Positions 43,913 through 53,475 of a stretch of DNA of 64,000 nt are shown here, in pieces. The stretch covers positions 1-64,000 of the forward strand of contig NZ_JAHTBN010000006.1 in NCBI RefSeq assembly GCF_019166065.1, written 5' to 3'. The notes beneath the pieces were generated by a model. It was not told the DNA's origin and did not search any database. It worked only from the letters and a program-made list of their open reading frames with translations. The DNA comes from Candidimonas humi (lineage in GTDB: Bacteria > Pseudomonadota > Gammaproteobacteria > Burkholderiales > Burkholderiaceae_B). The translations under genes were made by a program, and so were the position numbers. The number at the start of each line of letters is the position of its first letter. Position 1 is the stretch's first letter.

Positions 43913-44491
43913 TTACTTGGCCGCCGGCGCCGCGGGAGCGGGCGCGGCTTCGTGCCGAGGCTTGTGATGCGAATGATGCTTGGCCGGCTTCTTGCCATGC
44001 TGGTCGCGGAACAGCTCATCGGCTGTCTTTTTCTGCGTGTCGGACAGCACCGCATACAGGCCGCTGAAGGAGTCGGATAATTTCTGCATGTCATCGGCAT
44101 GCACTTGCGCAAGTTTCGCGTACGACTTCATGGAATCGTCAGCATTCATCGAAGCAAGGCCCTTGGCGCGATCCTGGATCGCCTGGTCTATGCGCTGCGC
44201 GTTGTCACGCATGGTTTGCGCGAAGGTCTCCCATTGCTTGGCCTGTTCGCTGGTGATCTTCAATTGGGTGTGCAGCCGGGTGATGCGCTCTTCGACGCGA
44301 TCTTCGTGTTTCTTGGCGTGGCGCGCGGCCTTGGACTGGGCATGGGCAGGCGCAGCCTTGTTGGGCGTGGCGCCTTGCTCGGCAGGCGCCGCAGCAGGAG
44401 CAGGCGCAGAACTTTGCGCCATGGCGGCGGCGGAAAACAAGCCGAGAGTCAGCAGTACCGGCGCGAAGGCCTGGTTCAATTTAAGGTTCAT
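43913..44491 (-). CDS. Spy/CpxP-like LTXXQ periplasmic protein
   Basis: The 192-residue protein has a signal peptide (PVLLTLGLFSAAAMAQS) and then a low-complexity Ala/Pro segment. A helical domain follows (about residues 60-160: RVEERITRLHTQLKITSEQAKQWETFAQTMRDNAQRIDQ...VLSDTQKKTADELF). The repeated L-x-x-Q-x-x-x pattern matches the Spy/CpxP-type LTXXQ family of periplasmic chaperones or stress sensors. The tail is His/Lys/Ala-rich. It follows another small secreted gene in the same direction. Confidence 0.8.
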   Translation of the reverse strand: MNLKLNQAFAPVLLTLGLFSAAAMAQSSAPAPAAAPAEQGATPNKAAPAHAQSKAARHAKKHEDRVEERITRLHTQLKITSEQAKQWETFAQTMRDNAQRIDQAIQDRAKGLASMNADDSMKSYAKLAQVHADDMQKLSDSFSGLYAVLSDTQKKTADELFRDQHGKKPAKHHSHHKPRHEAAPAPAAPAAK

Positions 44492-44571
44492 GTCTGTATG
44501 CTCGATCGGGTGACTGGAATGGGAAGGCGACAGGCCCGCGCGGAATCGGTATCCCGTGCGGGCCGGGCGTA

Positions 44572-44931
44572 TCAATAGCCCGAATACACGGGCGGAGGCG
44601 GCGGGGGAGGCGGCGTCGTGTAGACCACCGGAGGCGGCGCCTGCACGGCGGAGCCCGCGATCACGGCGCCGGCGATAGCGCCCAGAGCAGCGCCGAACAG
44701 CAAACCATCGCCACCGCCGCCGCCACCGTGATAGTGGCCATGGTAGCCGCCGTGATAAGCGGGTGGCGGACGATGGTAATGACGAGGTGCGGGCCTGACA
44801 TGCGCATGCGGCGGGGGATGCCCACGCGCGCCGTGGTGCTGGGCCTGGGCCGGGGCCGACATGGCGAATACTGCCGCCACTGCAGCCAGGCCGCTCAGGC
44901 TTTTGGTGAAAATCCGGAAGTTGCGAGCCAT
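44572..44931 (-). CDS. small secreted His/Gly/Pro-rich protein with glycine zipper
   Basis: The 119-residue protein has a clear signal peptide (SLSGLAAVAAVFAMSAPAQAQ). A His/Pro/Gly-rich segment (HHGARGHPPPHAHVRP and YHGGYHGHYHGGGGGG) is next, then a glycine-zipper-like helix (LLFGAALGAIAGAVIAGSAVQ) and a polyproline tail. AAGGAGG lies ten bases before the ATG at 44931. It is probably envelope-associated; metal binding by the histidines is possible. Function is not known. Confidence 0.72.
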   Translation of the reverse strand: MARNFRIFTKSLSGLAAVAAVFAMSAPAQAQHHGARGHPPPHAHVRPAPRHYHRPPPAYHGGYHGHYHGGGGGGDGLLFGAALGAIAGAVIAGSAVQAPPPVVYTTPPPPPPPPVYSGY

Positions 44932-45104
44932 GGAGATTACCTCCTTGCGTTTCTTGATTTGATGGACCGACGCCCGGGCCGCTGCCTGCAAAAGCCACGG
45001 CGCAGGGCACTCGAACCCAGTATACCCATCCGCTTCCATGGCAAATGGGGGGCCACATCATTGCTTACAACTATGTCCCGAAACACCCAAAACTGAAACC
45101 TGTA

Positions 45105-45128
45105 CAGGAATATGTATACATGCTCCTG
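45105..45128. promoter_or_regulatory. 24-base dyad with ATGTATACAT core
   Basis: CAGGA-2-ATGTATACAT-2-TCCTG is symmetric at 20 of 24 positions. It sits in the 253-base gap between the acyl-CoA ligase stop and the start of the small secreted gene at 44931, about 175 bases upstream of the latter. Such dyads are typical of homodimeric repressors (GntR or TetR type), but the cognate regulator is unknown. Confidence 0.55.
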
Positions 45129-45184
45129 TCGCGCTCGCCGGGACGAATCGCGCGGCCGGCCGGATACACAGCGCCGCCATGGGC

Positions 45185-46885
45185 TTATTTGGCGGCCTCG
45201 CCTCCCTTGTTGAAGTCTTCTTCCCAGAACTCGTTGTCGCGCCGGCCCTCGCCGTCGCGCCCCTGCTCGGCCTTGCGCAGTTCCACGCGCCGGATCTTGC
45301 CCGAAATAGTCTTGGGCAACTCATAGAACTCGATACGCCGGATGCGCTTGTAGGGCGCCAGCCGCTGCGCGGCGAAACGCAGGATCTCGCCGGCAAGCTC
45401 GCGGCTGGGTTCGTGGCCCGCCCGCAAGGCGACGAAAGCCTTGGGCACCGCCAGCCGCAAGGGATCGGGGCTGGGCACCACCGCCGCCTCGCCCACCGCC
45501 GGATGCTCTATCAAGACGCTTTCCAGCTCGAAGGGGCTGATGCGGTAGTCCGAGGCCTTGAACACATCGTCGGCCCGGCCGACATAGGTGTAATAGCCGT
45601 CGGCGTCGACCTCGGCTACGTCGCCGGTGCGATAGTAGGCATCGCCCACCGGCTTGATGGAATTGCTGCGGTCGTCGACATAGCCGTCCATCAGACCCGT
45701 GGGGCGCGGGTCCAGCGATATGGCGAGTTCGCCTTCGGTGGCCAGTTCCCCGTCCGGGTCGAGCAAGGCCAGCTTGTAGCCCGGCATAGGGCGGCCCATG
45801 GAGCCCGCTTTGAGTCGCTGGCCGGGCGAATTGCCGACTTGCGCGGTGGTCTCGGTCTGCCCATAGCCGTCGCGCAAAGTAAGGCCCCAGGCCTTCTTCA
45901 CGCGCTCGATGATCTCGGGATTGAGCGGTTCGCCCGCGCCTATCACTTCGCGCATCTTCACGGGGTACGAGGCCAGGTCTTCCTGGATCAGCATACGCCA
46001 CACCGTAGGCGGCGCGCATAGCGTCGTCACTCCGTAATCGGCCAGCGTCTGCAGCGTGACGCGGGCATTGAAGCGCGCGCTGTTGTAGACAAAGATGGCC
46101 GCCCCCGCGTTCCAGGGAGCGAACACCGAGCTCCAGGCGTGCTTGGCCCAGCCCGGCGAGCTGATGTTCCAGTGTATGTCGCCCGGCTGCAGCCCGATCC
46201 AGTACATGGTCGACAAATGCCCCACCGGATAGCTCTGGTGGTTGTGCTGCACCAGCTTGGGCCGGCTGGTGGTGCCCGACGTGAAATACAGCAGCATGGG
46301 GTCGGTAGCCCGGGTGGGGCCGTCGGGCTCGAACACCGGGCTGGCCGCGGTCGCGTCTTCGTAGCGGAACCAGCCTTGCGGCACGGGGCCGCCGCCGCTT
46401 ACCGCGATGCGCTTGATGTCCGCCGTATCGGGAAACTTGGCGGCCTGGTCGGCATTGGTGACCACATAGCGCACGCCGCCGCGCTGCATGCGATCGGTAA
46501 TATCGTCGGCCGTCAGCAGCAAGGTGGCAGGTATGGTCACCGCCCCCAGCTTCATGGCGGCGAGCAAGGTTTCCCACAAGGCCACCTGGTTGGCCAGCAT
46601 CAGCAAGATGCGATCGCCACGCTGCACCCCGAGGCTGCGCAAATAATTGGCCACCTCGTTCGAGCGCCGCGACATCTCGGCAAACGAGCGCTTCAGTTCC
46701 TGGCCGTTTTCGTCGACGATCCACAGGGCCGTATCGTCATTGTTGAGCGCATAGTCGTCGAACCAGTCCAGCGCCCAATTGAACTCGTCCAGCTTCGGCC
46801 ACTTGAAGCCGCGGTATGCGGCATCGTAGTCGCTGCGATGCTTCAACAGAAAATCCCGCGCCTGTGCAAATGCTTGCGATGTCAT
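45185..46885 (-). CDS. acyl-CoA synthetase (ANL superfamily, medium-chain/acetyl-like)
   Basis: The 566-residue adenylate-forming enzyme activates a carboxylic acid to its CoA ester. The motifs are LLYFTSGTTSRPKLVQH, GYGQTETTAQVGN, YYRTGDVAEVDADGYYTYVGRADDVFKASDYRISPFELE and the C-terminal lysine block LPKTISGKIRRVELR. N-terminal features (FNWALDWFDDYA, LGVQRGDRILLMLANQVALWETLLAAMKLGAVTIPATLLL) are those of the ACSM/benzoate-butyrate group rather than of Acs. The ATG at 46885 is chosen; the frame is open much further but non-conserved. Confidence 0.9.
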   Translation of the reverse strand: MTSQAFAQARDFLLKHRSDYDAAYRGFKWPKLDEFNWALDWFDDYALNNDDTALWIVDENGQELKRSFAEMSRRSNEVANYLRSLGVQRGDRILLMLANQVALWETLLAAMKLGAVTIPATLLLTADDITDRMQRGGVRYVVTNADQAAKFPDTADIKRIAVSGGGPVPQGWFRYEDATAASPVFEPDGPTRATDPMLLYFTSGTTSRPKLVQHNHQSYPVGHLSTMYWIGLQPGDIHWNISSPGWAKHAWSSVFAPWNAGAAIFVYNSARFNARVTLQTLADYGVTTLCAPPTVWRMLIQEDLASYPVKMREVIGAGEPLNPEIIERVKKAWGLTLRDGYGQTETTAQVGNSPGQRLKAGSMGRPMPGYKLALLDPDGELATEGELAISLDPRPTGLMDGYVDDRSNSIKPVGDAYYRTGDVAEVDADGYYTYVGRADDVFKASDYRISPFELESVLIEHPAVGEAAVVPSPDPLRLAVPKAFVALRAGHEPSRELAGEILRFAAQRLAPYKRIRRIEFYELPKTISGKIRRVELRKAEQGRDGEGRRDNEFWEEDFNKGGEAAK

Positions 46886-47363
46886 GCATGTCTCCGTTTT
46901 ATTTCCCGCCGGCAACCGCCGCGATCGCGGCAGCATGGCGCTCGTTGAATTCGATGTGCAGTCTCGCCGATCCATTATAGAGACGGAAAGCGTCGTCGTC
47001 GCACCCCGCGGCAAGGCGTCCCGAAAGCCGGCGCGGCTGCATGGCGCAGCACCGCGTTCAGCCGCCTGAAAGCTAATGGATACGCGGGCTTGCAACATCA
47101 CGGCAATCTCGGGGTAATCATGAATAGCCACCTTGCAAGGCCTGAGTAAAATCGTTTTCATCAGAATTTCAAGAGTGCCGACTGGCGATACGCAGCACCC
47201 GCCTCGACCGCTACGCACAGTGGATTTCGGCGCCCTCTTCCCCAGCCTCCGGGCTGCAGATCCGGGCAGAGCCGGCTTCGCGCCGGCCCGTTTCCCGCCT
47301 GTGCAGGCGACAGGGACGGCCCATGCGCGGCAGCGGCCGGTAAAACCAAGAGGAGGGAAACAA
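46886..47363. other. 478-base divergent intergenic region
   Basis: This stretch separates the acyl-CoA ligase and phnD and must contain both promoters. Open frames here are extensions of neighbours with no homology-like features. A short hairpin GCCGGC-TTCGC-GCCGGC (47271-47287) lies in the likely phnD leader, and GGAGGG precedes phnD. No pho box could be placed with confidence. Confidence 0.4.
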
Positions 47364-48377
47364 ATGCGTAAATTCATTCTGGCCCTGTTCGCCATCCTGC
47401 TGGGCCTTGCGGCCTTGCCCTCGATGGCGGCCAATTGCCCGCACGGCGAGCTCGACTCGCAGTACTGTGTGGACGGCGACAAAATGGTGGCGGCTCCGCC
47501 CACCGATCCCAAAGAATTGAAAGACCCGTCCACGCTGGTCTTCGCCTATACGCCAGTCGAAGATCCTGCGGTCTACGCCAATGCCTTCAAGCCTTTCGTA
47601 GCCTATCTGTCCAAATGCACCGGCAAGCACGTGGTGTATTACCCGGTGCTTTCCAACTCGGCCGAAGTCGAAGCCATGCGCTCCGGGCGCCTGCACGTGG
47701 CGGGGTTTTCAACCGGCCCCACCGCGTTTGCGGTGAACCTGGCCGGCGCCATTCCCTTTGCCATCAAGGGTGACCCCAAGTCCTACGAAAGCTACCGCAT
47801 GATCCTGATCGTGCGGGCCGACTCCAAATACAAGAAGCCTTCCGACCTGGTGGGCGCCAAGATCGCCCATACCGCGGCCTCGTCCAATTCCGGCAACCTG
47901 GCTCCGCGCGCCCTGCTGCCCGAAGTCGGCCTCACCGCGGATAAAAACTATAAGGTGGTGTATTCGGGCGGCCACGACCGTTCCGTGCTGGGGGTCAAGG
48001 CCGGCGACTACGACGCCGCAACGGTGGCCTCGGACGTCTTCGAACGCATGGCGGCACGCGGCGACATCAAGCTGTCCGACTTCCGCATCCTGTACAAGAG
48101 CGACCCGTTCCCGACCTCGGGCTTCGCCTATGCGCACGACCTGAAGCCCGAACTGGCGCACAAGATCGTGGAATGCTTCCTGTCGTTCCGCTTCCCGCCC
48201 GAGATGCAGAAAGAATTCTCCGGCGGCGTGGATCGCTTCTGGCCGGCCACTTATAAAAAGGACTGGGCGGTGATCCGCAAGATCGCCGACGCCACCGGCG
48301 CGCCCTACGACCGCGCTACCTTTGACGCCGAAGCCAAGAAGGAAGCGGCCGCCGCAGCCAAGAAGAAAAAGCCCTGA
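47364..48377 (+). CDS. phnD: PhnD-family phosphonate/phosphite-binding protein
   Basis: This is the periplasmic receptor of a PhnCDE-type importer, 337 residues, with signal peptide FILALFAILLGLAALPSMAA. The core shows VFAYTPVEDPAVYANAFKPFVAYLSKCTGKHVVYYPV, ESYRMILIVRADSKYKKPSDLVGAKIAHTAASSNSGNLAPRALL and YSGGHDRSVLGVKAGDYDAATVASDVF, as in PhnD/PtxB-like proteins. The lysine-rich tail is unusual. No C-P lyase genes are nearby, so the ligand could be a phosphonate, phosphite or another oxyanion. Confidence 0.9.
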   Translation: MRKFILALFAILLGLAALPSMAANCPHGELDSQYCVDGDKMVAAPPTDPKELKDPSTLVFAYTPVEDPAVYANAFKPFVAYLSKCTGKHVVYYPVLSNSAEVEAMRSGRLHVAGFSTGPTAFAVNLAGAIPFAIKGDPKSYESYRMILIVRADSKYKKPSDLVGAKIAHTAASSNSGNLAPRALLPEVGLTADKNYKVVYSGGHDRSVLGVKAGDYDAATVASDVFERMAARGDIKLSDFRILYKSDPFPTSGFAYAHDLKPELAHKIVECFLSFRFPPEMQKEFSGGVDRFWPATYKKDWAVIRKIADATGAPYDRATFDAEAKKEAAAAAKKKKP

Positions 48378-48401
48378 CCCGACGGACGACGGACGCAACC
48401 C

Positions 48402-49196
48402 ATGCCCATTACTGAAGCATCCCACGGCGCCGCGCAGCATGGCGGCGCCGCGCTGGTCCTGCAGAAACTCACCAAGGAATACACCCGCTCCAATCCCGTG
48501 CTGCGCGGCATAGACCTGAGCGTGGCCTCGAGCGGCGTGACCGCGGTCATCGGCCCCTCGGGCACGGGCAAGAGCACGCTGATCCGCTGCATCAACCGCC
48601 TGGTCGAGCCCACCAGCGGCCGGGTGCTGTTCCACGGCGAGGACATCACCGGCCTGGGCGGCAAGGCCCTGCGCCGCACGCGCCGGCGCATCGGCATGAT
48701 CTTCCAGGAATACAACCTGGTCGAAAGGCTGTCGGTGATGGAAAACGTGCTCAGCGGCCGGCTGGGCTACGTGCCGGTGTGGCGGGCGTGGCTGCGCAAG
48801 TTCGCGCGCGAAGACGTCGAGCGCGCCTTCGGGCTGATCGAGCGTGTCGGGCTCGCCGACCACTTCAGCAAGCGCGCCGACGCACTTTCGGGGGGACAAC
48901 GACAGCGCGTCGGCATCGCACGCGCGCTGGCCCAGCGTCCCGAACTTCTGCTGGCCGACGAGCCCACTTCATCGCTCGACCCGCGCACCTCGGTGGAAAT
49001 CATGGAACTCATCGCCGAGCTCGGCGCCGAGATGAACCTGCCCGTTATCGTCAACATCCACAATGTCGAGCTGGCGCGCCGCTATGCGCAGCGCATCATA
49101 GGCATGAAAGACGGCACCATTGTCTTCGACGGCAAGCCCGACGAACTCGCGGAAAGCCACCTCAAGTTCATTTACGGCGGGGAAGACTGGCTATGA
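48402..49196 (+). CDS. phnC: phosphonate-type ABC transporter ATPase PhnC
   Basis: The 264-residue ATPase has Walker [10 protein letters not shown] at residues 51-59, signature [15 protein letters not shown], Walker [17 protein letters not shown] and H-loop [45 protein letters not shown] is characteristic of PhnC. Its stop codon overlaps the ATG of the first permease gene. Confidence 0.95.
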   Translation: MPITEASHGAAQHGGAALVLQKLTKEYTRSNPVLRGIDLSVASSGVTAVIGPSGTGKSTLIRCINRLVEPTSGRVLFHGEDITGLGGKALRRTRRRIGMIFQEYNLVERLSVMENVLSGRLGYVPVWRAWLRKFAREDVERAFGLIERVGLADHFSKRADALSGGQRQRVGIARALAQRPELLLADEPTSSLDPRTSVEIMELIAELGAEMNLPVIVNIHNVELARRYAQRIIGMKDGTIVFDGKPDELAESHLKFIYGGEDWL

Positions 49197-50002
49197 GCGT
49201 GCCCGCGCGCGCCCTGAAGCCGTCGGCCGGCCCGGGCCGTAATCCATTTCCCGCCAACTGGACAGTGCGCGTCATCGCGCTCTTGCTGCTGGCCTATATC
49301 ATCTACGCCTGCGCGCAGATGGGCATCACCTGGCACCGCTTCGTCATCGGCTTGCACGAAGGCGGCCGCCTCCTGGCCGAGATGGTGCCTCCCGACTTCC
49401 ACCGCCGCGCGCTGCTGTTGCAAGGCATCGCGGAAAGCCTGCAGATCGCCATTATTTCCACGGTATTCGGCGTGATCCTGTCGCTGCCCTTCGGCTTCCT
49501 GGCCGCGCGCAACCTGATGCCGGCATGGGTCAGCGGCCTGACTCGCGCCTTCATCGCGCTCTGCCGCTCTTTTCACCCGGTGATCGTCGCCATTTTGTTC
49601 GTCAAGGCCATAGGCTTCGGCGCCGCCCCCGGCATCCTGGCGCTGATCGTCGCTTCCATCGGCTTCATCTCCAAGCTGTTCGCCGAGGCCATAGAAGAAA
49701 TCTCGCTCAAGCAGGTCGAAGCCATACGCGCCACCGGCGCGGGCTTCCTGAATACCATGCTTTATGGCGTGCTGCCGCAGGTCAATGCGCGCTTCATCGG
49801 CTTCGCGCTCTACCAGCTCGACTCCAATGTGCGCAACTCGACCATGGTCGGCATCGTCGGCGCCGGCGGCATCGGCGGCACGCTGTTCACCGCCTTCCAG
49901 CGCTTCGACTATCCCTTCGTGCTGGCGCTGCTGCTGTCCATCATCGCGCTGGTGATGCTGGCCGAGATCTTCTCGCAAATCCTGCGGAGAGCCTTTCTGT
50001 GA
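49193..50002 (+). CDS. phnE: phosphonate-type ABC permease PhnE, first
   Basis: The 269-residue inner-membrane permease has about six helices and the coupling-loop motif [22 protein letters not shown], with the PhnE landmarks [56 protein letters not shown] and [17 protein letters not shown]. The start overlaps the end of phnC (ATGA). It is followed by a second, different PhnE with a 4-base overlap. Confidence 0.93.
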   Translation: MSVPARALKPSAGPGRNPFPANWTVRVIALLLLAYIIYACAQMGITWHRFVIGLHEGGRLLAEMVPPDFHRRALLLQGIAESLQIAIISTVFGVILSLPFGFLAARNLMPAWVSGLTRAFIALCRSFHPVIVAILFVKAIGFGAAPGILALIVASIGFISKLFAEAIEEISLKQVEAIRATGAGFLNTMLYGVLPQVNARFIGFALYQLDSNVRNSTMVGIVGAGGIGGTLFTAFQRFDYPFVLALLLSIIALVMLAEIFSQILRRAFL

Positions 50003-50847
50003 GGCCGGGCCAAACACCACAGGCGATGCTGGCCGAACCTGCCGTGGCCGGCAGCGCCGTGCGCCGCGAATGGACACGCTTCACGCCGGCGCAGCGCCTC
50101 GCGCGCTTCGCCGTCTTCCTGTTCATCGTGCTGGCCACCCTCACGGCGCTGCGCACGGTCGACATCATTCCCGAATTCCTGACCGACGCGCCGCAACAGA
50201 TGGCCGACATGCTCACCCGCATGTGGCCCATAGACTTCGCGGAATTCCAGCGCGGAGCGGGCCGCGCCATGCTCGAGACCATCAACATCGCGTCACTGGG
50301 CACCCTGATAACCCTGGTGATGGCGCTGCCCGTGGGCCTGCTGGGCGCGCGCAACGTCACGCCCGTGCCGGCGCTGAACTGGCTGGCACACGTCATACTA
50401 GTGACCTCGCGCTCGGTCAATTCGCTGGTATGGGCGCTGCTGTTCGTCGCCTTCTTCGGCCCCGGGCCGCTGGCCGGCACCTTCGCCATCGCCTTTCGCT
50501 CGATAGGCTTCGTGGGCAAGCTGCTGGCGCAATCGCTCGAAGAATGCCAGCCCGGCCCCATCGAGGCGCTGCAAGCGGTAGGCGCGCCGCGTGCCAGCGT
50601 GCTGCTCAAGGGCTTCTGGCCTCAGGTCAAGCCGGCCTTCTGGTCCATCGCCCTGCTGCGCTGGGACATCAACGTGCGCGAATCCGCGGTGCTGGGCCTG
50701 GTCGGCGCCGGCGGCATCGGCGTGGCGCTGCAGAATTCCATGGATTTCTTCCAATGGGACCGCGTCGCCCTGATACTGCTGATGATCTTCGCCGTGGTGG
50801 TGGTCGCCGAAATCGCCGTCAACATCATCCGCAAGAAACTGATTTAA
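49999..50847 (+). CDS. phnE: phosphonate-type ABC permease PhnE, second
   Basis: The 282-residue permease parallels its neighbour: VGLLGARNVTPV, TSRSVNSLVWALLFVAFFGPGPLAGTFAIAFRSIGFVGKLLAQSLEE, the coupling motif EALQAVGAPRASVLLKGFWPQV, and ESAVLGLVGAGGIGVAL. The GTG at 49999 overlaps the previous stop (GTGA) and is taken as start; an ATG at 50026 is possible. Two distinct permeases imply a heterodimeric channel. Confidence 0.93.
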   Translation: MRPGQTPQAMLAEPAVAGSAVRREWTRFTPAQRLARFAVFLFIVLATLTALRTVDIIPEFLTDAPQQMADMLTRMWPIDFAEFQRGAGRAMLETINIASLGTLITLVMALPVGLLGARNVTPVPALNWLAHVILVTSRSVNSLVWALLFVAFFGPGPLAGTFAIAFRSIGFVGKLLAQSLEECQPGPIEALQAVGAPRASVLLKGFWPQVKPAFWSIALLRWDINVRESAVLGLVGAGGIGVALQNSMDFFQWDRVALILLMIFAVVVVAEIAVNIIRKKLI

Positions 50848-50867
50848 GGGGCGGGGCCTGGCCCCTT
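50846..50867 (+). terminator. hairpin at the end of the phn operon
   Basis: AAGGGGC-GGGGCCTG-GCCCCTT forms a 7-base-pair stem that begins within the stop codon of the second phnE. It has no strong T-run, so its efficiency is uncertain. Confidence 0.5.
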
Positions 50868-50995
50868 CCATGGGCCGAGCCGCTATTCGCGGCCACGGTC
50901 TCGTGCATCGCCCCGGCGCCAGTCCCTTTCCACGCGGCTACAGCCCTTGCCGCGGCATCAAGGCCGACACTACCACCGCCTACACGCGCTTCGCT

Positions 50996-52069
50996 TCAGG
51001 GCTTGTGCGGACAAGTAGCGGGCACCGGGGTGCCAAACAACACCGCCAGTCCGCAGGCCGAGGTGAACATGCCGCGGTCGTTGTGTCCGACACCGGGCAC
51101 TTCCACCAAAGACTGGTTCAGGCCGGACGGGTGACGCTGCTGCATATAACTGAAATATGCCAGCCCCCGGGCCAGCCGATACGGCCCCTGGGCCATGCCG
51201 CCGCAGGACCGGTCGATGAAATGCGTATAAGGATTGGTATCGGCCATGCCCAGCATGTACACCACGTCGCGCTTGGCATAGCGGGCTTCCAGGCCGGCAG
51301 TGCCCTCCTGCTGCACATAGGGCGGCGCATCCTTCAAGCCGTATTTCCACTTCACTGCTGCGGGGCAGGCAGCAACATCGGCAGGGTGGAACGAGCCATC
51401 CGCCGCGGGCCTTTCGTCGTCGAAATACAGATAACTGGACGGATTGGCCACCACATAGCGCATGCGTATGCCGGCGCGGCGCAGCGCCGCATCACCTTGC
51501 CCGGCGACCGCGTAGCGCTGCACCACCTGGGCGCCGGCCGAATGCCCCGCCAACACCACCTCGGTCAGCGCCGGGTAAAGCTTGCGGTCGGCAAAATGCG
51601 CGAGCAAGGCATCGAGTGCGGAAAACGAGCTTATGGGGGCCGGCGCGACGGCAGGCGCCCCGTCCTTCCAGCCGCCCGTCGTCCATTCAAGCGTGTCGGC
51701 AGCCAGCCCGAAGGCCTGGGCATCGACGCGCGTCAGGAACTGGGGCGCCGCCACCAAGGTGTCGGCGCCCGCCGCGCCGGCCGCTTGCCGCGCCTGCTTG
51801 GCCGCAGCGAAATAAGAATCGGCATTGCGCAACAGCCCGTGCACGACCAGCAACACGCGCTTTACATCAGGCGCCGGCTTGTCCAGCGCACGGTCCGCAT
51901 AAACCGCCATCATGCCCTTGCCCTGCGGCGTCGCAACCTGCAACCACTGGCCGGCGACGTGCTGGACCGCGTTCTTCTGGCTCTTGCCGGCAGCCCAGGC
52001 GTTCCCCGCGACACCACACGCCGCCATCGCGGCGGCCCCCAGCATACAAGCCAGCAGACGCATAGACAT
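50996..52069 (-). CDS. secreted alpha/beta hydrolase
   Basis: The 357-residue protein has an N-terminal signal peptide (LLACMLGAAAMAACGVAGNAWA; MAAC could be a lipobox). A hydrolase fold follows: oxyanion region LLVVHGLLRNADSYF, nucleophile in VVLAGHSAGAQVVQRYA, and catalytic histidine in VEVPGVGHNDRGMF. The cysteine pair in the C-terminal half (RSCGGM, SACGLAV) and its export suggest periplasmic or surface action. Substrate is unknown; the family is often annotated as lipoprotein or esterase-like. Confidence 0.8.
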   Translation of the reverse strand: MSMRLLACMLGAAAMAACGVAGNAWAAGKSQKNAVQHVAGQWLQVATPQGKGMMAVYADRALDKPAPDVKRVLLVVHGLLRNADSYFAAAKQARQAAGAAGADTLVAAPQFLTRVDAQAFGLAADTLEWTTGGWKDGAPAVAPAPISSFSALDALLAHFADRKLYPALTEVVLAGHSAGAQVVQRYAVAGQGDAALRRAGIRMRYVVANPSSYLYFDDERPAADGSFHPADVAACPAAVKWKYGLKDAPPYVQQEGTAGLEARYAKRDVVYMLGMADTNPYTHFIDRSCGGMAQGPYRLARGLAYFSYMQQRHPSGLNQSLVEVPGVGHNDRGMFTSACGLAVLFGTPVPATCPHKP

Positions 52070-52113
52070 GAAAGTTCTCCCCGGACAGGAAAAAGACGGA
52101 CTACCCGCGCCCT

Positions 52114-52644
52114 TCAGGCGCCGGCCAGCGGCAACGCCATCAGCAATTCGTCATAGTAGCGCCCATCGATCTTCAATGCCCGGCGCTCGAGGCCGTATTC
52201 CTTGAAACCGGCGTTCCGGTACAGACGCAGGGCGGCGTCATTGGAAGCCTGCACGGTCAAGAGCACTTCTTCCACCCTGCCCCGGGCCAGTTCGAGCACG
52301 CGGCCAAGCAGTTCGCCGGCCAGCCCCGTTCCACGCGCCTGCGGCCGGAGATAGACACCCCACAAGGTGCCTTTGTGACTGAGCTTGGGCGATTCCGGCA
52401 CATGCAGCCCCGCGATGCCCATGAGACCCTCGCCCTGGGCCGGCCAGGCGCCCAGCACCAGGCCGTCACGCAAGCGCTGCTCGAACCACTCCAGCGGCCT
52501 GGCTTGCTCCTGATCCCAGGCCGCGGCGAAGGATTGCGGATGCGCCAGCAGCCCTTCCAGGCGCAATTCCCGGTAGGCAGCGGCGTCGGCAACTTGCAGG
52601 CGCCGGAACGTGCAGGAAGACGCGGAAGCGGAATTTGGGAGCAT
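52114..52644 (-). CDS. GNAT family N-acetyltransferase
   Basis: The 176-residue acetyltransferase has the GNAT core: KGTLWGVYLRPQARGTGLAGELLGRVLELARG (acetyl-CoA-binding R-x-x-G-x-A at about residue 110) and LTVQASNDAALRLYRNAGFKEYGLERRALKIDGRYYDELLMAL. This is close to generic RimI/ribosomal-protein-like GNATs. Substrate is unknown. It is divergent from the carbonic anhydrase gene. Confidence 0.88.
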   Translation of the reverse strand: MLPNSASASSCTFRRLQVADAAAYRELRLEGLLAHPQSFAAAWDQEQARPLEWFEQRLRDGLVLGAWPAQGEGLMGIAGLHVPESPKLSHKGTLWGVYLRPQARGTGLAGELLGRVLELARGRVEEVLLTVQASNDAALRLYRNAGFKEYGLERRALKIDGRYYDELLMALPLAGA

Positions 52645-52793
52645 ATGAAAATGTCCTTGCCGGGTCTGGGCAAAGTCGCCAGTTTAGTATCTTGCGCGCG
52701 GCCGGAAACGCCGGCCCCGGCACGGCTCTATAAGGGCCGTCTTGTGGCCTGGACTAAAATCATCGGTGTCACAAACCATTTCAGGCAGATTTC

Positions 52794-53432
52794 ATGTTCC
52801 CGCAAAGACTACTCGACGGCTATAAATCCTTTTTGAACGGCAGGCTGGCGCAAGAGCGGGAACGATACGAAGAACTGGCCGAAAAAGGGCAGCATCCGGA
52901 GGTCATGCTGATCGGCTGCGGCGATTCGCGCGTCGCCCCCGAAACCATATTCGACGCGGGCCCGGGCGAAATGTTCGTGGTGCGCAACATCGCCAACCTG
53001 GTTCCGCCCTGCGAATCGGATGTCGAAGGCTCGTACCACGGCACCAGCGCAGCCATCGAATTCGGCGTCAATGCGCTGCAGGTCAAGCACATCGTGGTCA
53101 TGGGCCACGCCAGTTGCGGCGGCGTGGCCGCCTTCGCCAACAAGGCAGCGCCGCTTACCAAGCGCGACTTCATCGGCAAGTGGATGTCGCAGATCGCCCC
53201 CGTGGCCGAACGCCTGGGCCCGCCCAAGGGCGATCGCGCCAGTTGGATCCGCCAGCTCGAATGGGCCGTGGTGGAACACAGCCTGAAGAACCTGATGACA
53301 TTCCCGGCGGTACGCCAGCGGGTCGAAAGCGGCGAGATGCAACTGCACGGCGCCTACTTCGGCATCGCCACCGGCGTGCTGTTCCTGCGCCCCGACAGCG
53401 GCGGGGACTTCAAGCCCTACACCGAGGCCTGA
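52794..53432 (+). CDS. beta-class carbonic anhydrase
   Basis: The 212-residue zinc enzyme interconverts CO2 and bicarbonate. Ligands and active-site residues can be placed: Cys42-Asp44-Arg46 in CGDSRVAPE, and His105 and Cys108 in GHASCGG. NIANLVPP and YHGTSAAIEFGVNALQVKHIVV are family blocks, and the C-terminal LHGAYFGIATGVLFLRP is typical of proteobacterial plant-type beta enzymes. No membrane transporter such as SulP is fused or adjacent. Confidence 0.96.
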   Translation: MFPQRLLDGYKSFLNGRLAQERERYEELAEKGQHPEVMLIGCGDSRVAPETIFDAGPGEMFVVRNIANLVPPCESDVEGSYHGTSAAIEFGVNALQVKHIVVMGHASCGGVAAFANKAAPLTKRDFIGKWMSQIAPVAERLGPPKGDRASWIRQLEWAVVEHSLKNLMTFPAVRQRVESGEMQLHGAYFGIATGVLFLRPDSGGDFKPYTEA

Positions 53433-53475
53433 TAGCCACCACGCGCCGCCGCGGCCGAGCCACGGTGGGCGCTGA

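Noticed and set aside
46886-47533. A long N-terminal extension of the acyl-CoA ligase and a separate extension of phnD.
   Set aside because: Both are non-conserved in character, overlap each other on opposite strands and occupy the divergent promoter region.
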